This document shows positions 1-9,820 of a stretch of 64,000 nucleotides of DNA, piece after piece. The notes beneath the pieces are model-generated. The model saw nothing but the letters and a program-made list of their open reading frames with translations. It was not told where the DNA came from and made no database searches. The stretch's first letter is position 1. Every line of letters begins with the position of its first letter. This stretch comes from Methanosarcina sp. MTP4 (GTDB lineage: Archaea > Halobacteriota > Methanosarcinia > Methanosarcinales > Methanosarcinaceae): the NCBI RefSeq assembly GCF_000970045.1, contig NZ_CP009505.1, positions 3,372,808-3,436,807 of the forward strand. The letters are read 5' to 3'. Made by a program: the position numbers and the translations under genes.

Positions 1-1
1 A

Positions 2-73
2 GTATACAAGTTCCTCGAGAAAAAACACCAGGAACTTTTGCAGTCCCAGCTCGACTCAATAGACCTCTACTGA
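2..73 (+). CDS. C-terminal end of a gene cut by the window edge
   Basis: Only the last 23 codons are present, in frame 2, ending in TGA at 71-73. The peptide is hydrophilic and looks helical or coiled-coil (it contains FLEKKHQELLQSQ). A short inverted repeat follows at once, which supports this being a real gene end. The piece is too short to assign a family. Confidence 0.45.
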   Translation, partial: VYKFLEKKHQELLQSQLDSIDLY

Positions 74-95
74 AAATAAAGACTGGAAAGAAGGG

Positions 96-125
96 GGTCC
101 CAGCTTTCGGGACCTCACATTTCCT
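96..125 (+). terminator. Hairpin after the partial gene
   Basis: GGTCCC (96-101) and GGGACC (109-114) form a 6-bp stem with a 7-nt loop, followed by a pyrimidine/T-rich run. It lies about 20 nt after the stop of the partial plus-strand gene and downstream of pyrC on the other strand, so it could serve either. Confidence 0.35.
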
Positions 126-189
126 TTAGTAAACTACCTGCTTCTCCGACCTAGCTTTTTTCAATTTATTCAGTCAATCAGTCAGTCAG

Positions 190-1593
190 TCACTCATCTG
201 CTTCCAACTCATCCTCTAAATAGTCATCATCTCCAGCCATTTTCCCACGGCCTTCCAGGAAATTGCCCCTTCCGGGTTTTGCAGTAATTGACTCTTCCAT
301 CCAGAGGGCTTCCCCCCTTGAGAGCGTGTAACGCGGGAACACGCCGTCCATACCTTCAAAAGGTGTCCATCCGGCTTTGCTGTGCAGCATATCACCCCTG
401 ACGGGCTGGAGTTCCCTGGGATTTACGATCATAAGGTCAGCATCGAAACCTACGGCAAGCCTGCCCTTGAAATGCTTATCCAGCCCGAAAATTCTTGCAG
501 GGTTCCAGCTCGTAAGCCTGATCATCTGCCCGAGGGGCAGGATATTCTTCCTGACTGCCGCAAGCATGAGAGGCATCAGCGTCTCGACTCCAGGGACTCC
601 CGCAGGAGCTGCACGGATATCCGTATCTTTTTCGAACTCCAGGTGCGGAGCATGGTCGGAAGCCACGAGATCGATGGTCCCGTCATTCAGCCCGTTTGCG
701 AGAGCCTTGATGCTCTGCATGTTCCGGAGAGGAGGATTCATCTTTCCGAAAGACCTGAGCCTTTCCCAGTCATGTGTTGAGAGAAAAAGGTGGTGTGGGG
801 TGACTTCGCAGGAGAAAAGGGGCTGTTTTTGATCCCTTCTTGCCAGGTACTTTTCTTTCCTGATGATCCCTATAGCCTCCAGGGTGCTTATATGGCAGAA
901 ATGAGCCCTGACCTCGAGAGCATTTATGAGCCCCATGGCTTTCTGGACTGCCCCCGCCTCGCAGAAGTTGGGGCGTACCCTTGAGTGGTATTCATAGGAA
1001 CTGTCCGATTTCAGCATATCCTCCAGTTCAAGGCGCACCTTTTCGTCCTCGGCATGGATGGAGGCAAGGGCATCCAGGCGCTTAATCTCAGCCAGGGCCT
1101 CTTCAAAATCTTCCTCATTGATATTGAGCCCACCTGTGGACTCAGCCATGAAGATCTCCCCGAAAGCCGTAACCCCGAGCTTCCAGAGCTCTTTGAGTTT
1201 ATCGATGTTCCCGGTAACCCCCCCGTTAATCCCGAAGTCAACGATCGATTTTTTCCGGGCAACCTTGAGTTTCTGCTCGAAAGAACGGCGGTCAGTGGTA
1301 GGAGGAACGGTGTTTGGCTGGTCTATGACAGTGGTAATTCCCCCCGCAGCCGCCGCACAGGACCCTGTGTGCCAGTTTTCCTTGGACGTCATCCCGGGGT
1401 CCCTGAAGTGGACATGCACATCAATTCCCGCAGGCAGGGTAAGAGCCCCCTCAGCATCTATGATCATATCCGAACTTGAGACCCGGAGGTCTTTTCCGAT
1501 TTTCGCGATCTTGCCGTCCTCAATTATGATTTCGGCTGGCTGGAGAACATTATCGTAATAAATCCTTGTGTTTTTAATCAGGACATCAGGCAT
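190..1593 (-). CDS. pyrC: Dihydroorotase
   Basis: This 467-residue amidohydrolase should interconvert carbamoyl aspartate and dihydroorotate, the third step of pyrimidine synthesis, in the cytoplasm. The metal-binding signature GIDVHVHFRDPG is seen near residue 57. The second metal/substrate region VASDHAPH lies near residue 315, with conserved histidines between them (SIHAED, HFCHIS, TPHHLF). Length fits the family. It starts at ATG 1593 and ends in TGA. The gene is convergent with whatever ends at base 73 and lies about 300 bp beyond phoU, so it is probably transcribed separately from the phosphate operon. The C-terminus is acidic. Allantoinase-like relatives are the main alternative, but the motif set fits archaeal PyrC. 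Confidence 0.9.
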   Translation of the reverse strand: MPDVLIKNTRIYYDNVLQPAEIIIEDGKIAKIGKDLRVSSSDMIIDAEGALTLPAGIDVHVHFRDPGMTSKENWHTGSCAAAAGGITTVIDQPNTVPPTTDRRSFEQKLKVARKKSIVDFGINGGVTGNIDKLKELWKLGVTAFGEIFMAESTGGLNINEEDFEEALAEIKRLDALASIHAEDEKVRLELEDMLKSDSSYEYHSRVRPNFCEAGAVQKAMGLINALEVRAHFCHISTLEAIGIIRKEKYLARRDQKQPLFSCEVTPHHLFLSTHDWERLRSFGKMNPPLRNMQSIKALANGLNDGTIDLVASDHAPHLEFEKDTDIRAAPAGVPGVETLMPLMLAAVRKNILPLGQMIRLTSWNPARIFGLDKHFKGRLAVGFDADLMIVNPRELQPVRGDMLHSKAGWTPFEGMDGVFPRYTLSRGEALWMEESITAKPGRGNFLEGRGKMAGDDDYLEDELEADE

Positions 1594-1895
1594 GGGCGTC
1601 TATATGCTCAAAACCGTACTTAAATTATGTACATCATCGGAGATTTTAAAAAAAGGGAACAAAAAGCAGGCAAAAAAACAACCTGAAGAGGGGAAGAAAA
1701 CTCCAAAGATGAGTGAAAAAGAACCAGAAGGAAGATGAAAACCAAAAAGTAGAAAATGAAAAAATGAAGAAGAAAAGCGGGAAAAGCCCTCTCAGATAAG
1801 CCAACTAATTCAACCAATCGATTCAAACAATCAACTAAACCAATAAACTAAACCAATCAATTAAAACAATCAACTAAACCAATAAACTAAACCAA
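1594..1895. repeat. Intergenic spacer with a roughly 39-bp tandem repeat
   Basis: No gene is seen. The first part is a purine-rich AT stretch. From about 1825 to 1898 there are two near-identical copies of a unit of about 39 bp built from CAATCAACTAAACC and AATAAACTAAACC. The second copy runs into the phoU stop codon. Confidence 0.6.
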
Positions 1896-2546
1896 TCAGT
1901 TCAGCTTAATTCTCTCAGCGGTGCTAAGGTAGACCACACTCTCACACACATTGCAGCAGTGGTCTGCAATTCTTTCCAGGTAGCGGATCAGGAAGAGCAG
2001 ATGAGTTGCTTTGGAAACGATGCTCGGATCTTTTGCCATCATTTCGATCAGTTCCACCCAGACCGAATAAAAGAGCTTATCAACATCATCATCCAGGGCA
2101 GCAGTGCCCTTGGCCAGGTCAGGGTCCTGGGTTTCAAAGGCTTTGAGGGAATTTGCAAGCATTTCCTCTGCAATATCCCCCATCCTCCTGGTGTCCACAA
2201 GAGGTTTCAAATGCCCGCCTTCGATTTTCCCGGGAATCTTTGCGATATTGATGGAAAGCCCCACAATCCTTCTGAGGTCCGCCGAAATTTTAAGGGCGCT
2301 CACCACAAGCCTGAGGTCGCCTGCAAGAGGCTGTTGTAATGCTATCAGGTCATTAATCGTAACTTCAATTTTGTATTCAAGCCTGTCCGCTTTCGGCTCC
2401 AGGTCAAGGGTCTCGCGGGCAAGCTCCAGGTCAAGGTTTATGACCGACTCCATGGAATCGTGAAGGATTTTCTCTGCAAGCTCCCCCAGGGAGAGGACAG
2501 ATTCCTTCAGCAAGGCCAGTTGCTGTAAATATGTTTCTCGAACCAT
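1896..2546 (-). CDS. phoU: PhoU phosphate signalling protein
   Basis: This 216-residue all-helical protein has two PhoU three-helix repeats. The repeat motif is seen near residues 73-95 (LALQQPLAGDLRLVVSALKI) and again near 180-200 (LLFLIRYLERIADH), each with the D/E-rich metal-binding pattern. PhoU proteins dampen phosphate import and link the Pst transporter to phosphate sensing. It is the last gene of pstSCAB-phoU, with a 220-bp gap after pstB. That gap holds AT-rich promoter-like DNA (TATATACC, ATATAGTAT), so it may also have its own promoter. ATG 2546 is the only sensible start. Confidence 0.92.
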   Translation of the reverse strand: MVRETYLQQLALLKESVLSLGELAEKILHDSMESVINLDLELARETLDLEPKADRLEYKIEVTINDLIALQQPLAGDLRLVVSALKISADLRRIVGLSINIAKIPGKIEGGHLKPLVDTRRMGDIAEEMLANSLKAFETQDPDLAKGTAALDDDVDKLFYSVWVELIEMMAKDPSIVSKATHLLFLIRYLERIADHCCNVCESVVYLSTAERIKLN

Positions 2547-2663
2547 TTAATCACCTTTACCTGCCACACCTTTACCTACCACACCTTGAGATGCCAGGAT
2601 GAGATTTAGGTGTGATATAGAAGCTATATATGTGGGAGATACGTCAAATTGGGTATATACCAT

Positions 2664-2672
2664 ATATAGTAT
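2664..2672 (-). promoter_or_regulatory. Possible shared phosphate-regulon motif upstream of phoU
   Basis: ATATAGTAT (plus-strand reading) lies 118 bp upstream of the phoU start within an AT-rich stretch. The same 9-mer lies 111 bp upstream of pstS (6393-6401), and an 8-bp version lies at the start of the AbrB-PhoU gene (10865-10872). AT-rich background makes chance matches possible. Confidence 0.3.
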
Positions 2673-2768
2673 TGAGCTGCCATACTCAAAAATTTTATGA
2701 CTGGCAAATTGCAGCCGGCACGAAGTTTTCGCGATTATGGGAAGCATAGTCAATCAAGAAAATTACGG

Positions 2769-3545
2769 TTAACCGAACCTTCCGGTAATATAATCCTCGG
2801 TACTCTTTTCTGCGGGATTTTCAAAGATCTGCCGCGTTTTCCCGAATTCAATCAACTCCCCCATCAGGAAAAAAGCAGTATAATCCGAGATCCTGGCAGC
2901 CTGCTGCATATTATGGGTCACGATTACTATAGTGTAGTCCTTTTTCAGATTCATGATCAGTTCTTCGATCTTCGCCGTGGAAATCGGGTCCAGGGCACTG
3001 CAAGGCTCATCGAAAAGAATGATCTCGGGTTTCACGGCCATTGTCCGGGCAATGCAGAGTCTCTGCTGCTGCCCCCCGCTAAGGGAGAAGGCAGGAGACC
3101 GGATCCTGTCCGAAATTTCATCCCAGAGAGCCGCCGAGCGAAGCGCGTGCTCCACTACACCTTCGAGATCCTTTTTGTTCACTCCGTGAATGCGCGGGCC
3201 GTATGCAATGTTGTCATATATAGACATCGGGAAAGGATTGGGTTTCTGGAAAACCATACCAACCTGCTTCCGGAGGTCTACGACATCCACACCTGGCCCA
3301 TAGATGTCCTTACCTTCGATTGAAACCTCACCTTCAATCCTGCAGCTCTTAATAAGGTCATTCATCCTGTTCAGACACCTGATGAAAGTAGACTTTCCAC
3401 ATCCCGAGGGACCTATAAAAGCAGTTACACTGTTTTTAGGGATCCGGATGTTGATATTCTTAAGGGCCTGCTTTTCCCCGTACCAGAGATTCAGGTCTTT
3501 GACCTCAATCTGGGGATTTGCTACGTTTTGGATAGCTTCGGTCAT
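2769..3545 (-). CDS. pstB: Phosphate ABC transporter ATPase PstB
   Basis: This 258-residue ABC ATPase powers high-affinity phosphate import. The Walker A motif GPSGCGKST is near residues 45-53, the signature LSGGQQQRL near 155, and Walker [13 protein letters not shown] near 176, followed by the switch histidine in IVTHNMQQA. Length and sequence are typical PstB. It lies 34 bp after pstA in the operon and starts at ATG 3545. It should work at the inner face of the membrane with the PstA/PstC permeases. Confidence 0.95.
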   Translation of the reverse strand: MTEAIQNVANPQIEVKDLNLWYGEKQALKNINIRIPKNSVTAFIGPSGCGKSTFIRCLNRMNDLIKSCRIEGEVSIEGKDIYGPGVDVVDLRKQVGMVFQKPNPFPMSIYDNIAYGPRIHGVNKKDLEGVVEHALRSAALWDEISDRIRSPAFSLSGGQQQRLCIARTMAVKPEIILFDEPCSALDPISTAKIEELIMNLKKDYTIVIVTHNMQQAARISDYTAFFLMGELIEFGKTRQIFENPAEKSTEDYITGRFG

Positions 3546-3579
3546 TTAATGTGCCTCAAATCTAATGTTAGAACTCAAA

Positions 3580-4437
3580 TCAAATTTTCAATTTTTGCCG
3601 GTAATACCTGCGGACCAGCACTGCAACAAAGTTTACGGCGAGCACGATCATAAGCAGGACAAGTGCAGTCCCGTACTGGAGAGGCCGGGTCTGGGCGATG
3701 TTCGTCCCTGCGGTGGCAAGGACAAAGAGGTGGTAGGGAAGCGCCATAAACTGGGAATAGACCGAGTCAGGCAACCTCGGCAGGAAATAAGCAGCCCCGG
3801 TAAGCAAAATCGGAGCAGTCTCTCCTGCGACCCTCCCTATACTCAGAATGGAACCCGTAACTATTCCGGGAATGGAAGCCGGAAGCACCACATGCCTGAT
3901 GGTCTGCCACTTACTGATCCCGAGCGCAAGGGAGGATTCCCGGTATTCCGGGGGGACCGCAAGAAGGGCTTCCTCACTGGAGCGGATAATCACCGGGATA
4001 ATCAGGAGGGCAAGGGTCAGGGAAGCCGAAAGGAGCGAAGGGCCAAACCCGAGGTACTTGACAAACATAGCCAGGCCAAAAAGCCCAAAGACCACGGAAG
4101 GTGTCCCTGCAAGGTTGTTTATTGCCATTTCTATGGCCCAGGTGGTCCGGTTCTCCCCGGCATATTCGGTAAGGTAGATCGCAGCCAGGATTCCCATAGG
4201 GAGCGCCACCAGCATTGAGCCGATGATCAAATATACCGTGCCCACGATTGCCGGATAGATCCCGCCTTCGGTCATCATCTTGCGGGGCATTTCAGTCAGG
4301 AATTCAATACTGATTGCACTGTACCCGTTGGAGACTATGTAATAGAGGATAACAAGCACAAAGCCTGCGACCGTTAACGCTGCAAGAGTCAAAAAGGCAA
4401 AGGCAATCTTTTCACTGGTTTTTGCGTTCAGGCCCAT
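3580..4437 (-). CDS. pstA: Phosphate ABC transporter permease PstA
   Basis: This 285-residue membrane protein has about six hydrophobic segments and the binding-protein-dependent transport fold. The EAA-like loop is near residues 165-185 (YRESSLALGISKWQTIRHVVLP), which docks on PstB. The ATG at 4437 comes only 2 nt after the pstC stop, so the two are very likely co-translated. It forms the channel together with PstC. Confidence 0.93.
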   Translation of the reverse strand: MGLNAKTSEKIAFAFLTLAALTVAGFVLVILYYIVSNGYSAISIEFLTEMPRKMMTEGGIYPAIVGTVYLIIGSMLVALPMGILAAIYLTEYAGENRTTWAIEMAINNLAGTPSVVFGLFGLAMFVKYLGFGPSLLSASLTLALLIIPVIIRSSEEALLAVPPEYRESSLALGISKWQTIRHVVLPASIPGIVTGSILSIGRVAGETAPILLTGAAYFLPRLPDSVYSQFMALPYHLFVLATAGTNIAQTRPLQYGTALVLLMIVLAVNFVAVLVRRYYRQKLKI

Positions 4438-4439
4438 GC

Positions 4440-5330
4440 TCAGTCCACCTTAAACCTGTATTTCTTTTTGATTGCGTCCGCAAGCAGGTTGATAAGGAAC
4501 GTGACAATGAAAAGTACGGACCCGACTGCAAACAGGGCATGGAAATGGTCACTGCCCTGAGGGACCTCCCCCATTTCGAGCGCTATAGTGGCGGTCATTG
4601 TCCTTACCGGGTCCAGGATCCCACCCGGGAAAGAGGGGATAACAGCCGTGTTTCCGGTCACCATCATGACAGTCATGGTCTCCCCGATTGCCCTGCCCAT
4701 GCCGAGCATCACGGCAGCCGAAATCCCGGAAAGTGCCGCGGGAACGGTTACTTTGTAGATGGTCTGCCACCTTGTAGCCCCGAGGGCAAGAGAACCCTGC
4801 TTGAGGGAACCGGGGACCGAACTGATGGCATCTTCGGAGATGGAGATGATAGTGGGAAGTGCCATGAGCCCTAACATAATGGAACCTGCAAGAGCGGTCT
4901 GCCCGGTGGGCAGGTTGAAAGTCTCCCGGACAAAGGGGACCAGCACGACAAGCCCGAAGAACCCGTATACAACCGAAGGAACGCCTGCAAGGATCTCGAC
5001 AAAGGGCTTGAGGAAATCCGCAACTTTGGGATTTGCCAGTTCAGAGATGAAGATGGCAGAAGCGACCCCCAGAGGTACGGAAAAAAGGATTGCCCCCGCA
5101 GTCACGATCAGTGAGCCCAAAAACAAAGGCAAAAGCCCGAACTGTGCATTTACGGATGTAGGGTACCAGAATTTGCCGGTTAAAAAGCTCAAAAACGGCA
5201 CGTCTTCAAAAAGGGTTAAACCGTCCCTGAATAAAAAAAGGCATATAAGGAAAAGAATGACGACTGTCAGGGCGCTCACTGCAAAGAGCACGAATTCAAT
5301 CGTCTTTTCCCTATAATTCCTGTTGAACAT
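4440..5330 (-). CDS. pstC: Phosphate ABC transporter permease PstC
   Basis: This 296-residue permease has an N-terminal membrane helix, a periplasm-facing loop and five more hydrophobic segments. The EAA-like loop is near residues 175-200 (LKQGSLALGATRWQTIYKV). Its partner gene pstA follows after 2 nt, and pstS lies 64 bp upstream. ATG 5330 is preceded by a purine-rich AAGGGAA ribosome-binding site. Confidence 0.93.
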   Translation of the reverse strand: MFNRNYREKTIEFVLFAVSALTVVILFLICLFLFRDGLTLFEDVPFLSFLTGKFWYPTSVNAQFGLLPLFLGSLIVTAGAILFSVPLGVASAIFISELANPKVADFLKPFVEILAGVPSVVYGFFGLVVLVPFVRETFNLPTGQTALAGSIMLGLMALPTIISISEDAISSVPGSLKQGSLALGATRWQTIYKVTVPAALSGISAAVMLGMGRAIGETMTVMMVTGNTAVIPSFPGGILDPVRTMTATIALEMGEVPQGSDHFHALFAVGSVLFIVTFLINLLADAIKKKYRFKVD

Positions 5331-5394
5331 TCTTTTTCCCTTAAAATCCCTGATTCATTTTTCGAGTCATACTTTTGAAGCCCTGTTTGGAGGC

Positions 5395-6282
5395 TCACTG
5401 AACAGGGAAGTACCCGACTTCAATGACCAGGTTCTGCCCTTCTTCACTCATTACGAAATCAACGAATTCCTTTGTGAGACCCTCGGGCTCCCCATCGGTA
5501 TAGAAGTAGAGGGGCCTTGAGAGAGGGTAATCGCCGCTGATGATGTCCTCAGGGTTCGGGTATACGAAGCCTTCCCCGGCATCCACACTGACAGCCTTTA
5601 CGCTGTCATCAAGGTATGCGACACCGATATATCCGATTGCATTGGGATTCATGGAAACTTCACTTACTATAGCCCCGGTTGTAGGCTGGGTGAGAGCATC
5701 AGGCCGGTATTCGTCCTCAAGGAGTACAGCTTCCTTGAAGTATTCATAAGTCCCGGAGCTGCTGTCCCTGGACATTACAGCGATTTCCTTGTCTTCTCCA
5801 CCCACTTCATTCCAGTTGCTGATGCTTCCGTTGTAGATCCCACGCATCTGGTCAAAAGTAAGCTCGGAAACCGGGTTCTCAGGGTTGACCACAACAGAGA
5901 TCCCGTCAAAGGCAACCACGTGCTCAAGGGGTGTGATCCCGTTTGCTTCGGCATTTTCAAACTCGGAACCCTTCATTTCCCTGGAAGCTGTTGCAATATC
6001 AACTTCCCCGTCGATCATGGCAGCAATTCCCACACCGGATCCGCCGCCAGTTACGGTAACGCTCTTATCGGGATATTCTATCATGAACTGTTCAGCTTCA
6101 TACTGAGCAAGAGGGAGAACCGTGTCCGAACCCTTGATGGAAATTCCCTGTGCTTCGCCTGCAGGAGCTTCTTCTGAAGGAGCCCCTTCTTCTCCGGCTT
6201 CATTATCGGTACATCCGATTCCCAAAAAAACGAGCCCCATCAAGAGAACTGTGAGGACCGCATAAGTTTTTAAATGTGCCAT
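5395..6282 (-). CDS. pstS: Phosphate-binding lipoprotein PstS
   Basis: This 295-residue extracellular binding protein captures phosphate for PstCAB. The chosen start is ATG 6282, behind a GGAGG site. The longer reading frame would begin at TTG 6315 and spoil the signal peptide. The signal sequence ends in a lipobox, LGIGC, with Cys24 as the likely lipid anchor, then an acidic Ala/Glu linker. Phosphate-binding loops are visible: GSDTVLPLAQ near the N-terminus, GGGSGVGIAAMIDGEVDIA, and SRDSSSGTYEYF. First gene of the operon, expected to be induced by phosphate limitation. Confidence 0.93.
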   Translation of the reverse strand: MAHLKTYAVLTVLLMGLVFLGIGCTDNEAGEEGAPSEEAPAGEAQGISIKGSDTVLPLAQYEAEQFMIEYPDKSVTVTGGGSGVGIAAMIDGEVDIATASREMKGSEFENAEANGITPLEHVVAFDGISVVVNPENPVSELTFDQMRGIYNGSISNWNEVGGEDKEIAVMSRDSSSGTYEYFKEAVLLEDEYRPDALTQPTTGAIVSEVSMNPNAIGYIGVAYLDDSVKAVSVDAGEGFVYPNPEDIISGDYPLSRPLYFYTDGEPEGLTKEFVDFVMSEEGQNLVIEVGYFPVQ

Positions 6283-6315
6283 GTTGTAAATATTCCTCCA
6301 ATAAATATGTACCAA

Positions 6316-6669
6316 GATAAGAATCTATAGCAGTTGCAGAGTTTTCTAACACATCACACTAAGAAAAGAGTTTATATATAAACATTTGCCACATATAGTA
6401 TAGAGGAATATATAATATAAATATAAATGTAATAAAAAAATATACTATATATCAACTATACAAAATATATAGAATAAATGCAGGGAAAAATACCCGGAAA
6501 ATTTAAAGTTATTAGCAACAGTAACAATCAAGGATAAAAAATGGGAGAAGAAAAGGAAGAAAAGAAGCCTAAAGTGGAAGAAAAATGAAAAAAAAACTAA
6601 AAGTGGAAGAAAAATGAAAAAAACTAAAAGAGAAGAGACGTTGGTACAGGAAAAAAGGAAATGAAGAGC
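6316..6669 (-). promoter_or_regulatory. pst operon promoter region
   Basis: There is no gene here. The region is very AT-rich, with a palindromic TATA-like stretch at 6370-6381 (TTTATATATAAA) and many TATA steps to 6480. The motif ATATAGTAT at 6393-6401 recurs upstream of phoU. Purine-rich A/G sequence follows up to the polymerase stop. Exact box positions cannot be fixed without transcript data. Confidence 0.45.
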
Positions 6670-9456
6670 TCAGAAGTCAAAAAGAGACCTCTGCTCTCCT
6701 CGCCCATTCTCCGAACAGGAATCTGCACCTGTAGTTGTCAATCCCTTTGCAGAAGGAGGCTTTTCCGGTTCAGGTTTCTTCGGCTCGAAATCGAAGAGCC
6801 CTTTTTGTTTTGAATCATAATCAAGAGAAGACGTCTTCACTCCGAAAACTCCGAGGATGCGTTCCACGGGGGGAAGGATCTGCTTCTTAATATAATAGTC
6901 CACATCGATTGGAACATTGTTCTCCCTTACATAGTCAGGGTCTTCGGCCCGGTCCACGAAAAGCCCTTTTCCGGCGGTGATGACAAAGGGGATCCTTGTT
7001 CCTATGGAAGGCATTATCCCGGTCCTTTTCTTCAGGTTTTCCACGACTGTAAGGTGGGGCTGCTTGCTTTTGTAACTGTCCACTTTCCGGGTAAGGGTAC
7101 GGGTAAGAACCAGGTTCTCAACAAGCTCGGTGTCTTTTCGAGGGTCAAGATTCCGGACATTGCTTACGACTTTCTGGACATGTTCTACTGCCAGGTCAAC
7201 TTCACCATCTTTCAGAACAAGTTCAAGGACCGTGTTAAGGGTCTTTGAGGTCAGCCCACACCAGTCTCTGCGAACGGTCTCCATCCCCTTCACCTTGATC
7301 TTGTCCTTCCACCCATCCCCTTCAGGCTCAAACAGCCAGAGAGCATAGCGTTTCTTTGCGATCAGAAGGGCGCGCTTTGCAATGGATTCGAATTCGAGCT
7401 CCATGGGGTCGGGAAGCGATGCCGAAACGATCTCTGCAAGCCTGTTTCCCACAAGGCTGATGTCATCAAGGGAAAGTTCCCCTTCTGCTTTGCAGTGGAC
7501 AAAAACACTGTCCGTATCCCCGTAGGCAACCGAGAGCTCCACCATCCGGTCAGAGGGGAGAAGCTCCCCGGCTTCCCCGGAAAGAAGAGCTGACGACCCC
7601 CTGAGAATGACCTTCCCGATCCTGTCATTTATCAGGTCCCTGGTGTTCAGGATATTGCTCCGCCCGAAACTTGTCACGGCGTTTGCAAGGGGCAGGCTGT
7701 AAAGCCTCGCCCTGGCATACCCGGAGTATCCGTAAAAGCTGTTCAACAGGATCTTCAGGGCTAACTGCGTTGCATCAAGCACCCGATGCTCGTTTTCATC
7801 CCTGGTTTTCTTCATAAGGACCTTGGTATCCACCCTGCGGTTCAGAAGATCTTCAAGTATGGAAGGCACGATACCCTTGAAAGCTACGGAAGGGACGAAC
7901 TCCCCTCCAGACGGGGGTTTGATGGTCTTCCCCCCAGGACGGTCCTCCGTCACAACCGTGGTGTAGCAGAGGTTGTGCGCCATCATGATGGTGGGATAAA
8001 GGGACTTGTAGTCAAGGATCAGCACATTTTCCAGCAGGCCCTTTTTCGGTTCAAGGACTTCCCCTCCTTTCAGCTCCGAACTCTGCTGGTGGCGTTTGGC
8101 CGAAAGTTCGTCATCGGGTTTCGGAGGGATAAGTCGGTCTTTTAACCCGAACTCCCGGAGCATGAGGTGCTCAACCATGGAAGTCTGTCCACCGTCCACG
8201 ATTTCCTGAAGCAGGGTCCCACTGACCCGGGCAAGAGCAACATATTTGTCAAGTAGCCTGAGATTGAGCACCAGTTCCAGGGCAAGTTCGGAGTCCCTCC
8301 GCGAATAATCGATGAATTTCTTGAGCTTTTCCCCGGAATCAGCCCAGTACTCCTCCATCTCCGAGGGAGCCACATCGAGTTTTTCCCGTTCCAGAAGCTC
8401 CTTTGAAACCGCCCGCAGGGTATATTGCTTCAGGCTGAAAGCCCTGCGCACCAGGGGAAGTGCATCCACGACAACCCGCCCTTTCATCTCGGTCCGGGTA
8501 ATGAGCCCGAACTTCCGGTATCCCATGAAGCTGCCATCCCTGCCAACCACGGAATTTACCTTTTCGCCTCTTGAATAAAGGGTCTTCACCCTGTCAGTAA
8601 TATAAGGGATGTCGAAGTCCTGGTGGTTGTAGCCCACAACAATGTCAGGGTCGTATTCGCAAAAGATCTTGAAAAAGAGGTTCAGCATTTCAGCTTCATC
8701 TTTGCAGGGCAGGACGTCTTTGTCCGCCCCTTCTACCGGCTTGGCCGTCAGGATGAGGGTCTGATGTCCTTTATATTCGGGTTCAAACGAAAAGCTGACC
8801 ATGATAACAGGAGACGTCTCGGGAGCAGGCATCCCCCCGTCAAGGGGCAGGCACTCAATGTCAAAGGAGAGGTATTTCAGAGGAGCTGTGGCAAGGTTGT
8901 CAATTTTTCTGACATCGGATGCCAGGATCACGGTGTCGCAGGCAAATTCCCGGCAGCGGGGCCTGCCTGAAAAATTATTTTCCTGGAAGTACTTTGCAGG
9001 ATCCACGGGAGTCCCTTGCACCGAAACCCAGACCATCCCACCAAGGTCCCGGTCAATCAAAAAACGGTTCCTGAAAAGAATATCACTTTCATAAATTTCC
9101 CAATCGCCTTCGGCTTTGAGCACATCCCGGATTTTCAGCACATCGCCCCTGATTTCGGGCACATTTTTTGGCAAAGAAGTGGTGATCTTGAGCATATCTT
9201 TTCTGGATTCCTGATACCCCACAGGCTCAAACTTTTCAACGATTTCTACCTTTTTGACCTGCTCAAAAGTGTCTTTGATAAGCCTCGCAACGGCATGCAG
9301 GTCTCCGGAAGCTTTGAGATAAAAATAGGGTTCGAAATCAGGAACAAGGCAGCATACGCTTTTACCATCCGCACTTCTCCCGAAAAGGCGGATGACAGGC
9401 TTGCTGTCATTAATGACTTCGTAATCCGCATCCAAGATCTGAAAATCCATAGGCAT
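6670..9456 (-). CDS. polB: Family B DNA polymerase
   Basis: This 928-residue replicative-type polymerase has an N-terminal domain, then a 3'-5' exonuclease with ExoI FDIECLP near residue 200 and ExoII YNHQDFDIPYI near 275. The polymerase motifs follow: region II DYKSLYPTIM near 485, region III LKILLNSFYGYSGY near 570, and region I YGDTDSVFV near 650. A KKRYALW segment is near 710. The C-terminus ends in a PIP-box-like QRSLFDF, which would bind the sliding clamp. The internal segment QKGLFDFEPKK is a second such motif. Start is ATG 9456, with another Met two codons later. It appears to be monocistronic. Confidence 0.95.
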   Translation of the reverse strand: MPMDFQILDADYEVINDSKPVIRLFGRSADGKSVCCLVPDFEPYFYLKASGDLHAVARLIKDTFEQVKKVEIVEKFEPVGYQESRKDMLKITTSLPKNVPEIRGDVLKIRDVLKAEGDWEIYESDILFRNRFLIDRDLGGMVWVSVQGTPVDPAKYFQENNFSGRPRCREFACDTVILASDVRKIDNLATAPLKYLSFDIECLPLDGGMPAPETSPVIMVSFSFEPEYKGHQTLILTAKPVEGADKDVLPCKDEAEMLNLFFKIFCEYDPDIVVGYNHQDFDIPYITDRVKTLYSRGEKVNSVVGRDGSFMGYRKFGLITRTEMKGRVVVDALPLVRRAFSLKQYTLRAVSKELLEREKLDVAPSEMEEYWADSGEKLKKFIDYSRRDSELALELVLNLRLLDKYVALARVSGTLLQEIVDGGQTSMVEHLMLREFGLKDRLIPPKPDDELSAKRHQQSSELKGGEVLEPKKGLLENVLILDYKSLYPTIMMAHNLCYTTVVTEDRPGGKTIKPPSGGEFVPSVAFKGIVPSILEDLLNRRVDTKVLMKKTRDENEHRVLDATQLALKILLNSFYGYSGYARARLYSLPLANAVTSFGRSNILNTRDLINDRIGKVILRGSSALLSGEAGELLPSDRMVELSVAYGDTDSVFVHCKAEGELSLDDISLVGNRLAEIVSASLPDPMELEFESIAKRALLIAKKRYALWLFEPEGDGWKDKIKVKGMETVRRDWCGLTSKTLNTVLELVLKDGEVDLAVEHVQKVVSNVRNLDPRKDTELVENLVLTRTLTRKVDSYKSKQPHLTVVENLKKRTGIMPSIGTRIPFVITAGKGLFVDRAEDPDYVRENNVPIDVDYYIKKQILPPVERILGVFGVKTSSLDYDSKQKGLFDFEPKKPEPEKPPSAKGLTTTGADSCSENGRGEQRSLFDF

Positions 9457-9539
9457 GGTTTAGAGTTTTAGGTAGACATATAGCTTTTGTTACATTGTCA
9501 GGAAAATAAATGTGAAAAAACATTTTCTGAAAAGATAAG

Positions 9540-9795
9540 GGGAGAAAGAAATACAAGAAAAAAGAAAGAAAAAGGATGAGGTAGAGAAAAAGGAAAAAGA
9601 CCAATGGAACGAGAAAGGGAAAGGAAAAAGAAAGAAAAAAAGAAAGGAAAAAAGAAAGGAAATGAAGAAAAGGAAATAAAGAAAGGAAATGAAGAAAAGG
9701 AAATAAAGAAAAGGAAATAAAGGAAGGGAATAAAGAAAAGGAAAAAAGGAAAGGAAAAACAGAAAGGGAATAAAAAAAGGAAAAACAGAAAGAAC
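9540..9795. repeat. Long A/G-only low-complexity tract
   Basis: About 250 bp are almost purely purine on the plus strand, built from imperfect AAAGGAAATGAAG and GGAAATAAAG units. It separates polB from the upstream AbrB-PhoU gene. The strand asymmetry could allow triplex formation. No gene is credible here. Confidence 0.75.
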
Positions 9796-9820
9796 GTTTA
9801 AAACCAACCGTGCCGAAAAA